Shown here in pieces: positions 24,100 through 35,169 of a stretch of DNA of 64,000 nucleotides. Origin of the DNA: Chaetoderma sp. LZ-2023a. Its lineage: Eukaryota > Mollusca > Caudofoveata > Chaetodermatida > Chaetodermatidae. A model generated the notes under the pieces. The model made no database searches. It had not been told where the DNA came from and saw only the letters and a program-made list of their open reading frames with translations. The position numbers and the translations under genes were made by a program. The first letter of the stretch is position 1. Each line of letters starts with the position of its first letter. The stretch spans positions 118,894,279-118,958,278 of the forward strand of contig CM067360.1 in NCBI GenBank assembly GCA_034401795.1, given 5' to 3'.

Positions 24100-25205
24100 T
24101 TATTGATTATGCTATTTATTCGTAAGACGTTAAGGATATTCAGTCATCTATCTGTCTTGCTATCAGCATACGTTTATCTATGGATCTACCCATCTATTAA
24201 TTTGCGTTATCGATTCCTGGATTTTCCATCTATCCATATGCGTTCATTTAGTGCATTTGCCAATCGGCCAGTCGGTCTGTCCGTAGGTTACTGGATCAGT
24301 CGGTGGGTCATTCGGTATGCTGGTTGGTGGCTCAGCTGGTATGTCGTCTGGTTGGTTGGTCATTCGGATGGTCGGCCAATCGGTTGGTTAGTAAGTTGTT
24401 TGTGGGTAAGTGTGTTGGTTGGTGGATGCGTAGGTCGGTGGATGATTGGGTGGATGGGTGGTGGGTGGTTCGGCTGGTCAGTCGGTCAGATGGACGATCG
24501 GCCGGTCAATTGGTTGGTTGGCCGGTCTGTTGCCGGTTGGTCAGTATGTCGGTGTTGGGTGGGTCGGTGAGTGGTGGGTGGGCCAGTCGACTCGTCAGTC
24601 TCTCGATTCCTTGGACGGTCAGGCAGTCAGTTGTTCGAGTGTTTGGTCGATGAGCCAATCATAACGATGTCTAAACATTAGCTGTCGATCTACCTGTCAT
24701 GTGCCATTATTGCGCACTAACTTGTGCCAAACATACATAAAAAATAAAGGTCAGTCACCCACCCAGTCTAAAGCGTATCCAATTATGCAGCCGCATTCGA
24801 CACATAGACACAACAAAATCTTTTTAACATTATGGAATAATGGTGTGTTCCTGAATTCCTTATATGCCAACTATTCTGCTTAAACTGTTAATCCTTCTGT
24901 CGAGCAAACAAGCAGATGCCGTGCATTAGGCTGGATAACGCCAATACCTATCTTTGTAAAATCAGACACTGTTGCTCAGTTACTCTTTCTAAGTATATTA
25001 CGGATGTCGCGGACTCTGCACATCGTAATGGTATGATAAGATCACCAACTCATTAAAGCTCCTCTAATATTGTTCTGGAATAATCAATATGGTATCGGCA
25101 TCATTAATTATACTAAAGACACGCCACGCTCAACCATACCAGTCACATGACTTGGCGTACTGTGATCTGTCTATGCCATTTATAAAACGCATGAGATAGT
25201 AGTGT
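24100..25205 (+). repeat. Dispersed repeat F3, copy 4
   Basis: Lead GGATATTCAGTCATCTATC as in copy 1, degenerate tetranucleotide tract at 24,262-24,655, then body blocks GATGTCTAAACATTAG, TTCCTGAATTCCTTAT and CAATATGGTATCGGCATCATT. It is followed directly by a reverse MITE, as is copy 1. Confidence 0.75.
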
Positions 25206-25555
25206 AACCATAGCTAGCAACAACAACACCCTGTCAAATTAGTTCCAAAATATCCAATAGCTTACCTGCGTTCAGGGATCGATCGATCCTAGCACGAGGC
25301 GCGTGTAGGGGCGGGCGGGGGGGGGCGGTTCTGGTTAGAGATTGGCGGCGCATAACTAAAAGGGAAAGGACCATTTCAGGGCAACACTCCATATACGGTA
25401 TTGACTATTTTGAAACAACTTCAACAGGACGCTGTCGCTGCCTTATTGCTCTTTCTGGAAAGGCCCATTTCAGGACAACACCCCATGCACGCTATTGCAT
25501 ATTTTGAAACGACTTCAACAGGACGCTGCCGCTGCCTTATTGATATTTCTGGTTC
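25205..25555 (-). mobile_element. Truncated hairpin/CRE MITE plus 94-bp tandem duplication
   Basis: 25,205-25,376 holds one palindrome arm, TTACCTGCG, GGGATCGATCGATCC, a G-rich tract (25,310-25,328) and GCATAACTAAAAGGGAAAGG; the CRE half is missing. It overlaps a tandem duplication with period 94: 25,368-25,461 and 25,462-25,555, each with a TTGAAACNACTTCAACAGG arm-like block. Confidence 0.65.
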
Positions 25556-26633
25556 AAAGAGCAACATCTTGTTAGATCTACACATCACTAAGGTAGGAGC
25601 AGGAGGAGTAAATTCGGGTATCAGGCATCTTAGCTGTTTGTGATGCAGAACACAACTATACAATTATCTAAGAGCAAGGATGTGCTGACAGATGGGCTGG
25701 TGGACACTGTCTTTGATAGTAACATTACACACGTGTCAATTAGTCATAGACACTATATAATCGCAGACAGTCAAAGGAAGAACGCAGATACACACCCTGT
25801 CTCCTATTGGTCACATGCTGAAAGCATGTGGCGAATAACATACCTTTGCAGTAGGCTCTACACCATTTCCTATAGTCAGCATATCTAGAGTGAAGGTCAC
25901 TTGAACACTTGAAACTCAATCCGCATGTACGCCAATCATGCAATGGGAGCCAGAGTGTCGATACAATACGAATATCGACCCCAACCACCCCCACCCACCC
26001 CACCCAACCCCACCCACAGGCATCTACAGTTATTATGTTCCCATTCCCAATGTGTATGCGGAAACTGGCATTATATATTAGAAACGTGTCAGTTATTCGT
26101 AGATGAAACTGCCGAGCCAAAAGACATAGAATTATTGTAGAGATAACGCATTGATTTTAATTTTTCGTTCATCATTCTCTAGTTCATTGATCGAATGTGA
26201 ATATAATTCTTGTAGATATAACGCGTTGGCTTTAAAAATTGTTTTATTTTTAGTTTATCGTTCTCTAGTTCATTGATCGAATGCATGCCAACTGTATTAC
26301 ATAATATACCAACTAGTTGAATAACCGTTATATTGACTGGGTACGTGATTACTTACTTTGAACGATACATTGACCATTACTCAGTTGATTGATTTAATAT
26401 GCACTTAACCCTCTTGTGTAAAACAGCGCCTCAAGCCCGTGCTTGCTACTTATACTAATTATACTAATGTCAAGGCCAAGAGAACACTATTTTAAACATG
26501 CCATTTGAATCTACAAATATGTACGAAACATACTATTCTGTTGTCATGCAAATTAATATTTCTAATGACCACAGCAGAGGTCGTGTTTGACCGCCTTGGG
26601 ATAGTGACCACGGAAACATCAATGTGTGCTTAC

Positions 26634-26772
26634 ACAGTGCCCGTTTGCAGGGCAAATAAGGACTATTTCTTAAAATGTACCGCTGAAATGGCTGGTTCGG
26701 TTACCGAGCTAGTCATTCCATTAGGAGATTTGCAAAAATGGTCTACTCCTTGTCTGTATATGGGCGTTTCTT
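26634..26772. mobile_element. Foldback MITE family F6, copy
   Basis: Outer parts GTGCCCGTTTGCAGGGC and TGTATATGGGCGTTTC are roughly inverted repeats. The inner arms AAAATGTACCGCTGAAATGG and CATTCCATTAGGAGATTTGC mirror each other around a CGGTTACCGAGC centre. The same architecture recurs near 28.6, 31.8, 36.1, 45.6, 50.6, 51.4 and 57.7 kb. Confidence 0.65.
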
Positions 26773-27304
26773 AAGACTACTAAAATGGCCGGTTGTGACA
26801 CCTTGCCGAACTTGACCGATAAAGGGTTTAATTGACACAATAGGGATTAATAAACCTACGTATCTATATTTATTTCTTATGCATATTGCACATTCCTTGG
26901 TACGGAAATATGTATACAGTCATTGACTATCATTTTATATGCATTAGGCATGCCCTTATTTCTTAGCCGCACGCTTGCGGTTAGACGACCCTCGCATTAA
27001 GAGCACATAAACGCATGACGGGCTTCACTTTCTACGAGGCAGACTTGGATGCAATTCTGATGCTCCAGATACTCAACCAACATTAGCACTGATGATAATA
27101 TAATGATGAAATCATTGACATACCAGCTCACGTCTTGTCAATATTGTCATTCACCTTCGTACGAAACACGAACAATCGAACTGATATTGCGTCTATTCAG
27201 CAGGGTAAACATTGCAAAATCATGGGCAACACGCCAGGAATGGCAATGGAAAATTATACTTGACGATTGTGATGAGGTTGTCTAGGACGATTACATTCGG
27301 TCTT

Positions 27305-27425
27305 CGGCCAACATGCCACGATTCGATGCGCTTACTACTGTTTAACGTTAACCGGAACACTGCCACTGGTACAGGTTCCGGGTAACGTTAAACAGTAGTA
27401 AGCGCAAGACATTGTGGGGTGTTGG
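27305..27425. mobile_element. Long-hairpin insertion
   Basis: The inner arms 27,328-27,358 and 27,375-27,405 are 31-nt reverse complements with one mismatch and a 16-nt loop. Outer arms with GGCCAACA and TGTTGGCT extend the pairing to about 50 nt with mismatches. The homologous place in F4 copy 1 (near 16,700) lacks this DNA, so it is an insertion. Confidence 0.75.
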
Positions 27426-27680
27426 CTAAACACAGAATACATATATAAGATACATAAGCGTTCCTCAATAGCAACTTGTTGTGTGGATTAGAAACACCCC
27501 ACATGCTGCCACCTGCATGTTACGTAAAACAATTGCTATTTTTAGGTCATCCTTGTGGCGACTAACATGTATTATTGAACCACTCGCTCACAACGATGAT
27601 GTGGTAGCTGCTTGAATTAATCAATAAATAATTTAAGTTCGAAGACGAGGAACGCATGTGCACAATACAGATGTCCGCGT

Positions 27681-28083
27681 AATTCACCTTTCCAGAGTAC
27701 CCACCCATCATATGACGTCATAATGAACTGCGTGATGTGTAGAATGACATCATAATGAATGGCGTCATGAATGACGTCGATAAGTACGTCACGAACGCAT
27801 ATTTGAAGACGGTCTATGCGTTGTTGTACAAATTGTTTGCTTTTACTATGTAAGAAATATTCTGTTTCATATTTTGAAACTAATTTGACTGGGCGCTGAT
27901 GCTGCCATATGCAGCAACAGCACCCAGTCAAATTAGTTACAAAATATTCAACAGTTTCCCTATATAGTTTTCAGGAAATTGATAGCAAGGGCATTTGGGG
28001 ATCGATCAATCCCAACACGGCGAGGTGTGGGTAGAGCTTAGCTAGTGATGGGCGGGGCATAGCTAACCATGGAAAGGCCCATT
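27681..28083 (-). mobile_element. Hairpin/CRE MITE, subfamily A, near-intact reference copy
   Basis: 403 bp. Ends AATTCACCTTTCCA and TGGAAAGGCCCATT. The distal half has TATGACGTCATAATG, GGCGTCATGAATGACGTCG and TACGTCACGAACG. The palindrome spans about 27,864-27,953. Then GGGGATCGATCAATCC, GAGCTTAGCTAG and GGCGGGGCATAGC follow. Very close to 58,603-59,005, which has the same length. Confidence 0.85.
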
Positions 28084-28097
28084 TAATGAAGGAGTCT

Positions 28098-28455
28098 AGT
28101 CTATCAATGCATTATATGACGTCATATTCAACCGCGCGACTTGTATGATAATGTCATAATCAATGGCGTTATGCATGGCGTAAATAGGGGTCTAAGCTAG
28201 TCACAAGCGCACGATTGACGACGCACTAAGTGTGTTTGCACGAACTGTAGTTCTTTACTATTAAATAAACATGCTGTTGAATATTTTGAAAGTAATTTGA
28301 CTGGACACTGTTGCAGGCATAGGCAGCAAAAGCACCCAGCCAAATTACTTTCAAAATACTCAATAGCTTACCTGTATAGTTTTAAGGAAAATTGAGATTT
28401 CGAGAGTGCAATGGTCGATTGAAATAGGGGCGCGGCATAGCTGAAACTAGCTTCT
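28098..28455 (-). mobile_element. Hairpin/CRE MITE copy
   Basis: TATATGACGTCATATTCAAC, ACTATTAAATAAACATGCTG, palindrome 28,272-28,365 (GAAAGTAATTTGACTGG arms), TTACCTGTATAGTTTTAAGG, then a degraded proximal end GGGGCGCGGCATAGCTGAAA. It sits 15 bp from the preceding copy in the same orientation. Confidence 0.8.
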
Positions 28456-28565
28456 ACCATTGATATGCTTGTCATCGAGAAACACAGGAGCGTTACAATA
28501 ACAGTTTGGTGAGGTAGTAAATAGATTACGATGCTCAAATACATTAACACTTAAGCCGGCCAAGA

Positions 28566-28745
28566 CGGATTTTGTGGTCTTGAGAAGGGCCCCTTTGCAT
28601 TCTAAAATCTGAATATTTAAAAAGAAATTACCATAGAAATGACTCTCAATAACAGATCCAATCATTTCAGTACAACAATTTCAAAAATAGCATTCTCTTG
28701 ATCTGCAAATGCACATTTTCTAAGAGAAATTTAGAATTTCTTGAA
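28566..28745. mobile_element. Foldback MITE family F6, copy
   Basis: The mirrored arms ATTACCATAGAAATGACT and ATCATTTCAGTACAAC surround AATAACAG. The outer flanks CCTTTGCATTC and GATCTGCAAATGCACATTT are inverted. Confidence 0.6.
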
Positions 28746-28759
28746 CACATTTTAGTGTT

Positions 28760-29085
28760 GAAGGGCCAGGAGCGTGTTATGATAGTGACAGATGAACGCT
28801 ACATGAATGAACCATAAATATTACTTGTGAAGATTAAGAATTCTTGTTCAGAGCACTATCGTATTGTAATGGTAATATAAACATCGCGAATGCCACACGG
28901 TTACTGAGTTATCAGTGGTGAATTATCCGTATGCTTATCACCAATGGGCTCAACAACTCTCATGAAAGCTGGGCGGATACTGCCAATCGATACTATTAGT
29001 TGCATAACTGTGGTATTCGGCAACCCGGCCAGTACCACAGCCATCTAATTACTAGTCAATCCTGCATTAATAATGGATGGGTACC
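28760..29085. other. No gene recognised
   Basis: No gene or recognised repeat. Confidence 0.35.
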
Positions 29086-29087
29086 AC

Positions 29088-29330
29088 CTGTCACTCAATT
29101 AGATGACGTGATTACGTCATATGTAGGCTGACGTCATAATACAAATGCATGACAAATGCCGTATCTAGTTCCATTATGGGCACCTAAGAATCCATCAAGC
29201 GTACGAATTGTATGTCTTATTCAAAGTAAAACGTTATTGATCACTTTTGCTGCCACAATCGGAAACAACAGCCCGTGCAAATCAGTTTCAAGGTTTAGCT
29301 GTATAGTTGTCTCGCGTGTTCACCAACATA
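29088..29330 (-). mobile_element. Diverged hairpin/CRE MITE
   Basis: Order preserved: GATGACGTGATTACGTCATA, GGCTGACGTCATAATAC, CGAATTGTATGTCTTATTC, the remains of the palindrome with TGCTGCCACAATC, and GTTTAGCTGTATAGTTGTC. Confidence 0.5.
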
Positions 29331-29390
29331 TCATTCACTCGCCACTCACACCGCCGAAGGACGATTTGAGTATTGCGGCAGATAATGTCC

Positions 29391-29470
29391 GCCCGCCCGC
29401 CCGCCCGCCCGCCCGCCAGCCCGCCCCCCCGCCCATCCGGCCTGCAGCTCATCCGTCCGCCCGTCTGCAT
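29391..29470. repeat. CCCG/CCGC-rich tract
   Basis: About five CCCG units followed by degenerate C-rich sequence. Open frames here are A-R-P-P type artefacts. Confidence 0.8.
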
Positions 29471-29722
29471 GTGTGTCTGTTTATCCGAACACTATTTCCG
29501 GATGCCTAGAAGCTAGAATCAGCAAGTTTGGCATGTCGATGCACAATATAGATGGCTAGAGATAAAATAAGTTTGCGCTCAAACAGTCAAATTTCCAAGT
29601 CACTGGATCAACACGTGTATCCCGAAGTACGCATTTCTGTCATAAATTTGGAAAGCAAATAGGTAGAATCCACGCACATCCATTCCTATTATATGTGGTT
29701 AGAAGTTCTATGCTATTCAGGT

Positions 29723-29911
29723 CAACATATCAACTATTTACGTCAACACATCAACTATTTAGGTCAACACACCACACATTTATGTCAACACATCAACCAT
29801 TTAGCTCAACCAATCAACTATTTATATCAACACATCAAATATTTAGGCAAACGCATCACGTATTTAGGTCAACGCATCAACTATTTAGGTCAACCCATCA
29901 CATATTTAGGT
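29723..29911. repeat. 21-bp minisatellite, nine units
   Basis: Nine consecutive 21-bp units with the consensus CAACACATCAACTATTTAGG plus T, each carrying 0-6 changes. The unit is a multiple of three, so two plus-strand frames stay open; I see no sign of a real protein. A degenerate unit may precede the array at 29,702-29,722. Confidence 0.95.
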
Positions 29912-29949
29912 CACGGAGACAGGAAGTGGAAACTAGAATAGGCCTTTTT

Positions 29950-30395
29950 GGCCATAACACCGGAATGCAAGAAGGTAGAATCACCTTATTTGGCGACGCC
30001 TTCAGCTTATGAGTATGGTTGCTTTGAGATTGAGGGCAACGGATCAACTATCTAGGGCACGCTAGCCACTAAGTGCAGGGTCAAGTCAGAATACAAAGTC
30101 GTGAGTCATCATATTCTTAGAGTGCATTCTAGTGTTCACTGCAATGGTTTCCATATTTAAGAAAACCGACACAGACATGTATACTAAAAAAAACTTAACA
30201 GACTTTTAACGATGTCTAAGAACAAGTTGTTATCAAGATGCAATGCTTTGTAAGCAATGGATTTCACGACTTGAATCATAAACAATATGCATGATAACCA
30301 CATTACAATCCACTAAAACAATTTGTTGAATATAGTTTTAAAAACATGTTTCAAACGATTTTAGAACTTAACAGTACAGCGGTTCTGCTTGTTAT
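29950..30395. other. No gene recognised
   Basis: No gene or recognised repeat. Confidence 0.35.
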
Positions 30396-30397
30396 GT

Positions 30398-30645
30398 AAT
30401 GAGCCTTTCCAGTTTTAGCTATGCCCCGCCCATCACTAGCTAAGCTCCACCCACGTCTCGCTCGTGTAGGGGTCCATCGATGTCTGGACTCGCTGAATAT
30501 CAATTTCCAGAAATATATATATATATATATACAACTGATCAATATTGTTCGACGATGGCGGCAAATACGTGGATATATAGGCAGGCTGTTAAATATTTTG
30601 AAACGTATTTGACTGGACGCTGTTGCTGTCAAATTAGTTTCAACA
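30398..30645 (+). mobile_element. Truncated hairpin/CRE MITE, subfamily A
   Basis: Left end AATGAGCCTTTCCAG, then GCCCATCACTAGCTAAGC, TCAATTTCCAGAAATATAT with an inserted AT dinucleotide tract (30,513-30,532), and the first palindrome arm. The loop is deleted, and the second arm is cut to CAAATTAGTTTCAAC. No CRE half. Confidence 0.7.
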
Positions 30646-30689
30646 CCGAATATATTCATGTTGAATACAACATAATGCCTTAATTGGTA

Positions 30690-31270
30690 TATATCTATAG
30701 CGTTAACGGGTTGATTGATATAGGTAGTATTTTGAGCGAGTTGAGGCGCTGTTGACATAAGAGAGGTTAACGTGGCGATACTGGATTTCAGAGGAAATTG
30801 ATGACGGATTACGCAGAACCGTTGGAAATAACGTTATCAAATTGGCATACTTATTTAAAAGGCTTCACATTGAATTTAATCATAAAGAAAGAAGTACAAA
30901 TAAACTGCTATCTAACATAATATCTGTTTTGATGTGTCTTGATAATATGATTCAAAGTGTGATACGTTCCAAGACTAACTTTATTATTTTTCAACACGCT
31001 TTCGCACAAAAATCCCTTTCATCAAGTTCTATCAAAACCGTTCGTTTCATTGTTCACTAACCAATAATTGCATTTTTCGTTATTTTCAAAAATGGATGTT
31101 CTGCCAGTTCTCATAACAACACTATTTCAAGAAATAAATGAGCCTTACTTACTGTTGACGATGTTAACCTCAAAGGCCTCTTTTATTAGCATGTCGTCAG
31201 TCACAGCAATGTACAGTTGCCCGATTTTAAGCAGTGGTCAAAATTGATGACATTTGGATGTCTGATGTCC
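30690..31270. other. No gene recognised
   Basis: AT-rich, no gene or repeat recognised. The longest open frame (30,842-31,060) has no familiar motif. Confidence 0.35.
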
Positions 31271-31271
31271 T

Positions 31272-31660
31272 AATAGCCCTTTCCATATTTAGCTATGCTC
31301 CAGACATCTCTAGATAAGCTCCACCCATGCATCGCTCGTGTTGGAATCGATCTCTGAACTCACTGGCTATCAATTTCCAGAAAAATATACAGGTATGCTA
31401 TTGAATGTGTTGGAACTAATTTGACTGGCCGCTGTTGCTGCCCAGCGCTCGGTCAAATTAGTTCCAAAGTATTCAACTGCATGTTTATTAAATAGTAGAG
31501 ACATACAATTCGTACAACGTGTCGTACCATCAAGCGTTAAAGATGGGCCAAATATAACCATTATGACGTAATAAGTATGGCGTCATCAGAACACGGTGCT
31601 TAGCTGATTATGACGCCATATGGTGTCATAGGATAGATGGCTACTCTGTAAAGATGAATT
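31272..31660 (+). mobile_element. Hairpin/CRE MITE, subfamily A
   Basis: Left end AATAGCCCTTTCCA, right end TGTAAAGATGAATT. It has CATCTCTAGATAAGCTCCAC, GGAATCGATCTCTGAAC and the palindrome at 31,398-31,483. CRE-like sites are mutated (TGACGTAA, TGACGCCA). About 389 bp. Confidence 0.8.
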
Positions 31661-31837
31661 AGTAGTTAACTGAGTTGATGATAACGTAGAGGAAATGGTG
31701 CACGCAACAATCTGAGTGCTCATTTGTTAGTATAAAATGATTGTACAGGAAGTTATGTTTAGTTCTGGTACGCATATACATTAACCCTTTCATGACGAAG
31801 GCCAACATCGGCCTCTGCAGCGGTCTCTAGAGATAGC

Positions 31838-31972
31838 CATTTGCAGAACATGAGAAGACCATTTATTCGAAAACGTACCACAGAAATGACTGGCTCTATA
31901 CTCGAGCCAGCAATTCCAGTCGTAAATTGTCAGAAAGTAGTCTTCGATCGGACTTCAAATGGACATTCTATA
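31838..31972. mobile_element. Foldback MITE family F6, copy
   Basis: CATTTGCAGAACATGAGAAG at the left against CGGACTTCAAATGGACATTC at the right. The inner arms CGTACCACAGAAATGACTGG and CCAGCAATTCCAGTCGTAAA are inverted around CTCTATACTCGAG. Confidence 0.7.
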
Positions 31973-31984
31973 AGTACATATGTT

Positions 31985-32575
31985 GATGGTGACCATTAAT
32001 GGGTTGAGATTGTCGTCCTCTCTATTGTATACACCACCCTGATAAAATCCCAATGATTTGCCTGTGCACGAGTTGTATGACATCCAGCGTTCGTTTCCGT
32101 ATGTTGGTGTATACCCGCTATGATGGCATTAAGTAGAACACTTTATAACAGAGGATGTACTGTTCGACCCTATTTGTATCAAGTTACAGAGATTTACTCC
32201 CTGACTATTATTTATTTGCCGTACTGTAACTAGTTTTTTGCATTTGCTATTTTGTATTCAATGCCATAAATAAGGATTAAAATACAACACATTATTGCCC
32301 GATTCATTACGCCTGGTAAGCGATGTATGATGTGCCCCAGTTCAGTTCAGCGCTTCGCGAAAACACGGCGCAACTGCCCCGTAATGCAAATAAGGCGGTC
32401 GGCTATAACTCAACAAACGATTCTTGAGAAATTGGTAGCGCGGTTTGACGATTTAACTTATGGGATTCGAGAAGCGAAAATATTTTTTTCTGAAAATTCA
32501 GCATGCTGAAACAACGTACCGCAAACAAGTCCTTTATGGGAATTAGATTACTGTGTGAAGCATAGATATCTCTTG
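31985..32575. other. No gene recognised
   Basis: No gene or recognised repeat. The open frame 32,327-32,509 is 60 codons with no known motif. Confidence 0.35.
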
Positions 32576-32581
32576 GACCGT

Positions 32582-32818
32582 GTTCGCACTAGATAGTTAA
32601 TCCGGCGTAACGCCTTACTTTAGTATGGGGTTACTCCGGATTGACTTTATAGCCCGAACAGGGTCGTATGTGGCTTTCGCATTAGAGGGCTAATCCTAAG
32701 TAACACCGATCGATCGCAAACGCTCGTCATAACTTGTATACGTGTGAAAGCTTGCACAAATACAACTGAAGTGTGTGATTGATTGGAGTGTATTCGGATT
32801 AGCTCTCTCAGTGTGAAC
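32582..32818. mobile_element. MITE with ~24-bp inverted ends
   Basis: GTTCGCACTAGATAGTTAAT at the left matches the reverse complement of the right end (ATTAGCTCTCTCAGTGTGAA) with one gap and few mismatches. 237 bp, no coding capacity. Related ends occur at 21,234 and 21,335 in F3 copy 3. Confidence 0.65.
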
Positions 32819-33004
32819 GCAGAATAATACACTACATACTTTATTTCCCATGAAATATGTACTCGTTTACGGAAATGCAAATAAGGGCTTGCTGGGAAAA
32901 TACATTAAGGTAACCGCTCCAACGGGGTGGAAAGAAATGATCGAAATTGTTCGATGATGGCGACAAATACGTTGTCTTTACGCAAAGAAACGTAAACGCA
33001 ATTA

Positions 33005-33381
33005 CAATGGGCCTGCTCAGGCTCCATCCGCACCTCGCTCCTGTTGGAATCGATCGATCCCTGAACTCACTGACTATCAATTTCCAGAAAACTATAGAGG
33101 TACGTTGTTATATATTTTGAAACTAATTTTACTGGGTGTTGTTGCTGCCTATGGCAGCAACAGCGCCCGATTAAATTGGTTTCAAACTATTCAACAGACT
33201 GTGCATTAACTGGTAAAGACATCCAATTCGTACAATGTCTCGGACTTTTCCGCATTAAAGATGGACTATATCGAGTCATTCCTGACACCATGATTGTGAC
33301 GACATCCTGCAAGTCATGTGGTTGATTATGACGTCATATGGCGTCGTCATATGATGGATGGATACACTTGAACGGTTCATT
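33005..33381 (+). mobile_element. Hairpin/CRE MITE, subfamily A, internally deleted
   Basis: Left end AATGGGCCTG runs directly into CTCAGGCTCCATCC, so about 25 bp are missing. Palindrome about 33,105-33,195. TATGACGTCATATGG near 33,328. The right end is degraded (GAACGGTTCATT). Confidence 0.7.
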
Positions 33382-33431
33382 CAACCTGCATTAAGCGGGC
33401 ACCTTATGGGACAGATCGAAAATGAAGGGAT

Positions 33432-33795
33432 CCGATTTGCCACTCAATTATACGATGGCATAATCAATTACGTCACTTGTTAGCTAACGTCGCGACCAGA
33501 ATGGCGTAGGCCCGTCACGAGGGTCGAAAATACCCGTCACAAAAGTGTATGAATTGTTCTTTTTGTGTAAATTTGCAATCTATTAAATATTCTGTTGAAT
33601 ACTTTGAAAGCAATTTGACTTGAGAACAGCAACAGCTCCCAGAGAAATAAGTTTCAAAATAATCGACAGTTTATGTATATAATTACCTTAAATTCGATAT
33701 TCTGGGTATTCAGGGTTCGAAGGTGATACATCGATTCCAGCGCATACAATGTAGGAGGCGCTTAGCTAGAAAAGGGCGTGGCATAACTACAAGTT
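33432..33795 (-). mobile_element. Diverged hairpin/CRE MITE
   Basis: ATACGATGGCATAATCAATT, TTAAATATTCTGTTGAATAC, a shortened palindrome, GCGCTTAGCTAG and GGGCGTGGCATAAC keep the family order. It faces the preceding plus-strand copy. Confidence 0.6.
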
Positions 33796-33850
33796 TACCC
33801 CAACCCACCCACACCCACCTTAATACAGTTGGCGTAATATATTGACCATC

Positions 33851-33937
33851 TTTTGGCGCTAGAGAAATGACATTTCTTTAAAACGTGTGGTATTACAACC
33901 ACGTGTCTTAAGGAACCGCCATATTTTTGCGCCAAAA
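33851..33937. mobile_element. Small foldback sequence, 87 bp
   Basis: Perfect 9-bp inverted ends TTTTGGCGC and GCGCCAAAA, with an inner ACGTGTGGT...ACCACGTGT near-palindrome. One copy only, so this may be chance. Confidence 0.35.
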
Positions 33938-34779
33938 AGCAAGTTGTTGCTCTGGCAGGTTTGATTGTAATATTATTTACACGAACACGAATATCGTCCT
34001 TACCTTTGCACCTCCAAGAATAGGGACCGAGCGACGATGATGATGATATTGATGAAGAAAACGTCCAAATGGTCTATTCATCTCGGGAACTACAACTGTC
34101 GACAGAGTTACCGCCGCGTAGCTGGTAAGCGGTAATGCCGGTTCGCGGCCCTCTCATGGGAGAAGGTTAGACCTCGCTGCGTTGTATTTACGCCAGTTCT
34201 TCACGTACTTCATCTGCTAATTGCCGATTCCTGTTGCCTGGATCATTAAGAGAGATGGTCACAGCGGGACCTAAGATGCAAAAATACAGAAATAACATTA
34301 GAAAGCGAGATTTATATGCATTGACCATTTATCGCCTTTCGACTGCGCTGTACTATTTGGATAAGAGAAATATTAAGTGCTCGTGGGTGCGTGCTGTGTG
34401 CGGTTGTGCGTACGTTCGTGCGCATGTGCATGCGCACGTCTGTGCGGGAGCCAAACGGGTGGGCAGTTGGAGGGATTGGCGTGCGGGTGGGCGGGAATTT
34501 GTTCCTATTGTCATCTCGATATCATTGTCCATTTAAATACATTTCCGAGTGCATATATATGTGTGTGGCCCACAAATGATGGTTTCCCTCACAATGCAGA
34601 TGAACAAATAGAAGTGTCTTGAGTGTACGAAAACCGCTCATGAATTGTCCATTATACTACTCATATAGGCTAATGCGTATAGAGAAGCTAAAGACGCAAA
34701 ATGCCTAATTTGTGTCTCGAAGTTTCAAAGTTATTTGGTGACAAAATTTGTTTTCTGCAAATTGTAAGCCCAGAATAGA

Positions 34780-35169
34780 CATTTCAAATGTATCCAACCA
34801 TCATATTGACGTCATAATCAACTACCTCACGTGTATGATGACGCCATAATTACGACGCCGGGAATGACTCGAAATAGTCCGTTTTTAGCACTTAATATGC
34901 CGACACGTTGTACGAATTGTAAGTCTTTACCATTCAATTAACATTCTGTTGAGTATTTTGAAACGAATTTGACTGGACGCTGTTGCTGCCATAGGCAGCA
35001 ACAGCGCCCAGTCAAATTAGTTTCAAAATATTTAACAACGTAGCCTGTATAGTTTTCTGGAAATTGATACTTGGCGAGTTGAGGGATCGAGGGATCCGAA
35101 CACGAGCTAGTTGCGGATGGGGCTTAGCCAGCAATGGGTAGGCCATAACTAAAACTGGACAGATCCATT
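34780..35169 (-). mobile_element. Hairpin/CRE MITE, subfamily A
   Basis: TATTGACGTCATAATCAAC, palindrome about 34,946-35,037 with near-perfect arms, TGTATAGTTTTCTGGAAATT, GATCGAGGGATCC, GGCTTAGCCAGCAATGGG, end ACTGGACAGATCCATT. Confidence 0.8.

Larger units (their letters stand above)
25880..27545 (+). repeat. Dispersed repeat F4, copy 2
   Basis: Paralogue of 15,165-16,800, most clearly 26,990-27,250 against 16,400-16,680. It carries two inserts the other copy lacks: a foldback element (26,634-26,772) and a long hairpin (about 27,305-27,425). Confidence 0.65.

Noticed and set aside
34110-34175. tRNA-like or SINE-like stretch with GTAGCTGGTAAGCGG and GGTTCGCGGCC
   Set aside because: Box spacing is too short for a tRNA, no cloverleaf could be drawn by eye and no second copy is seen.
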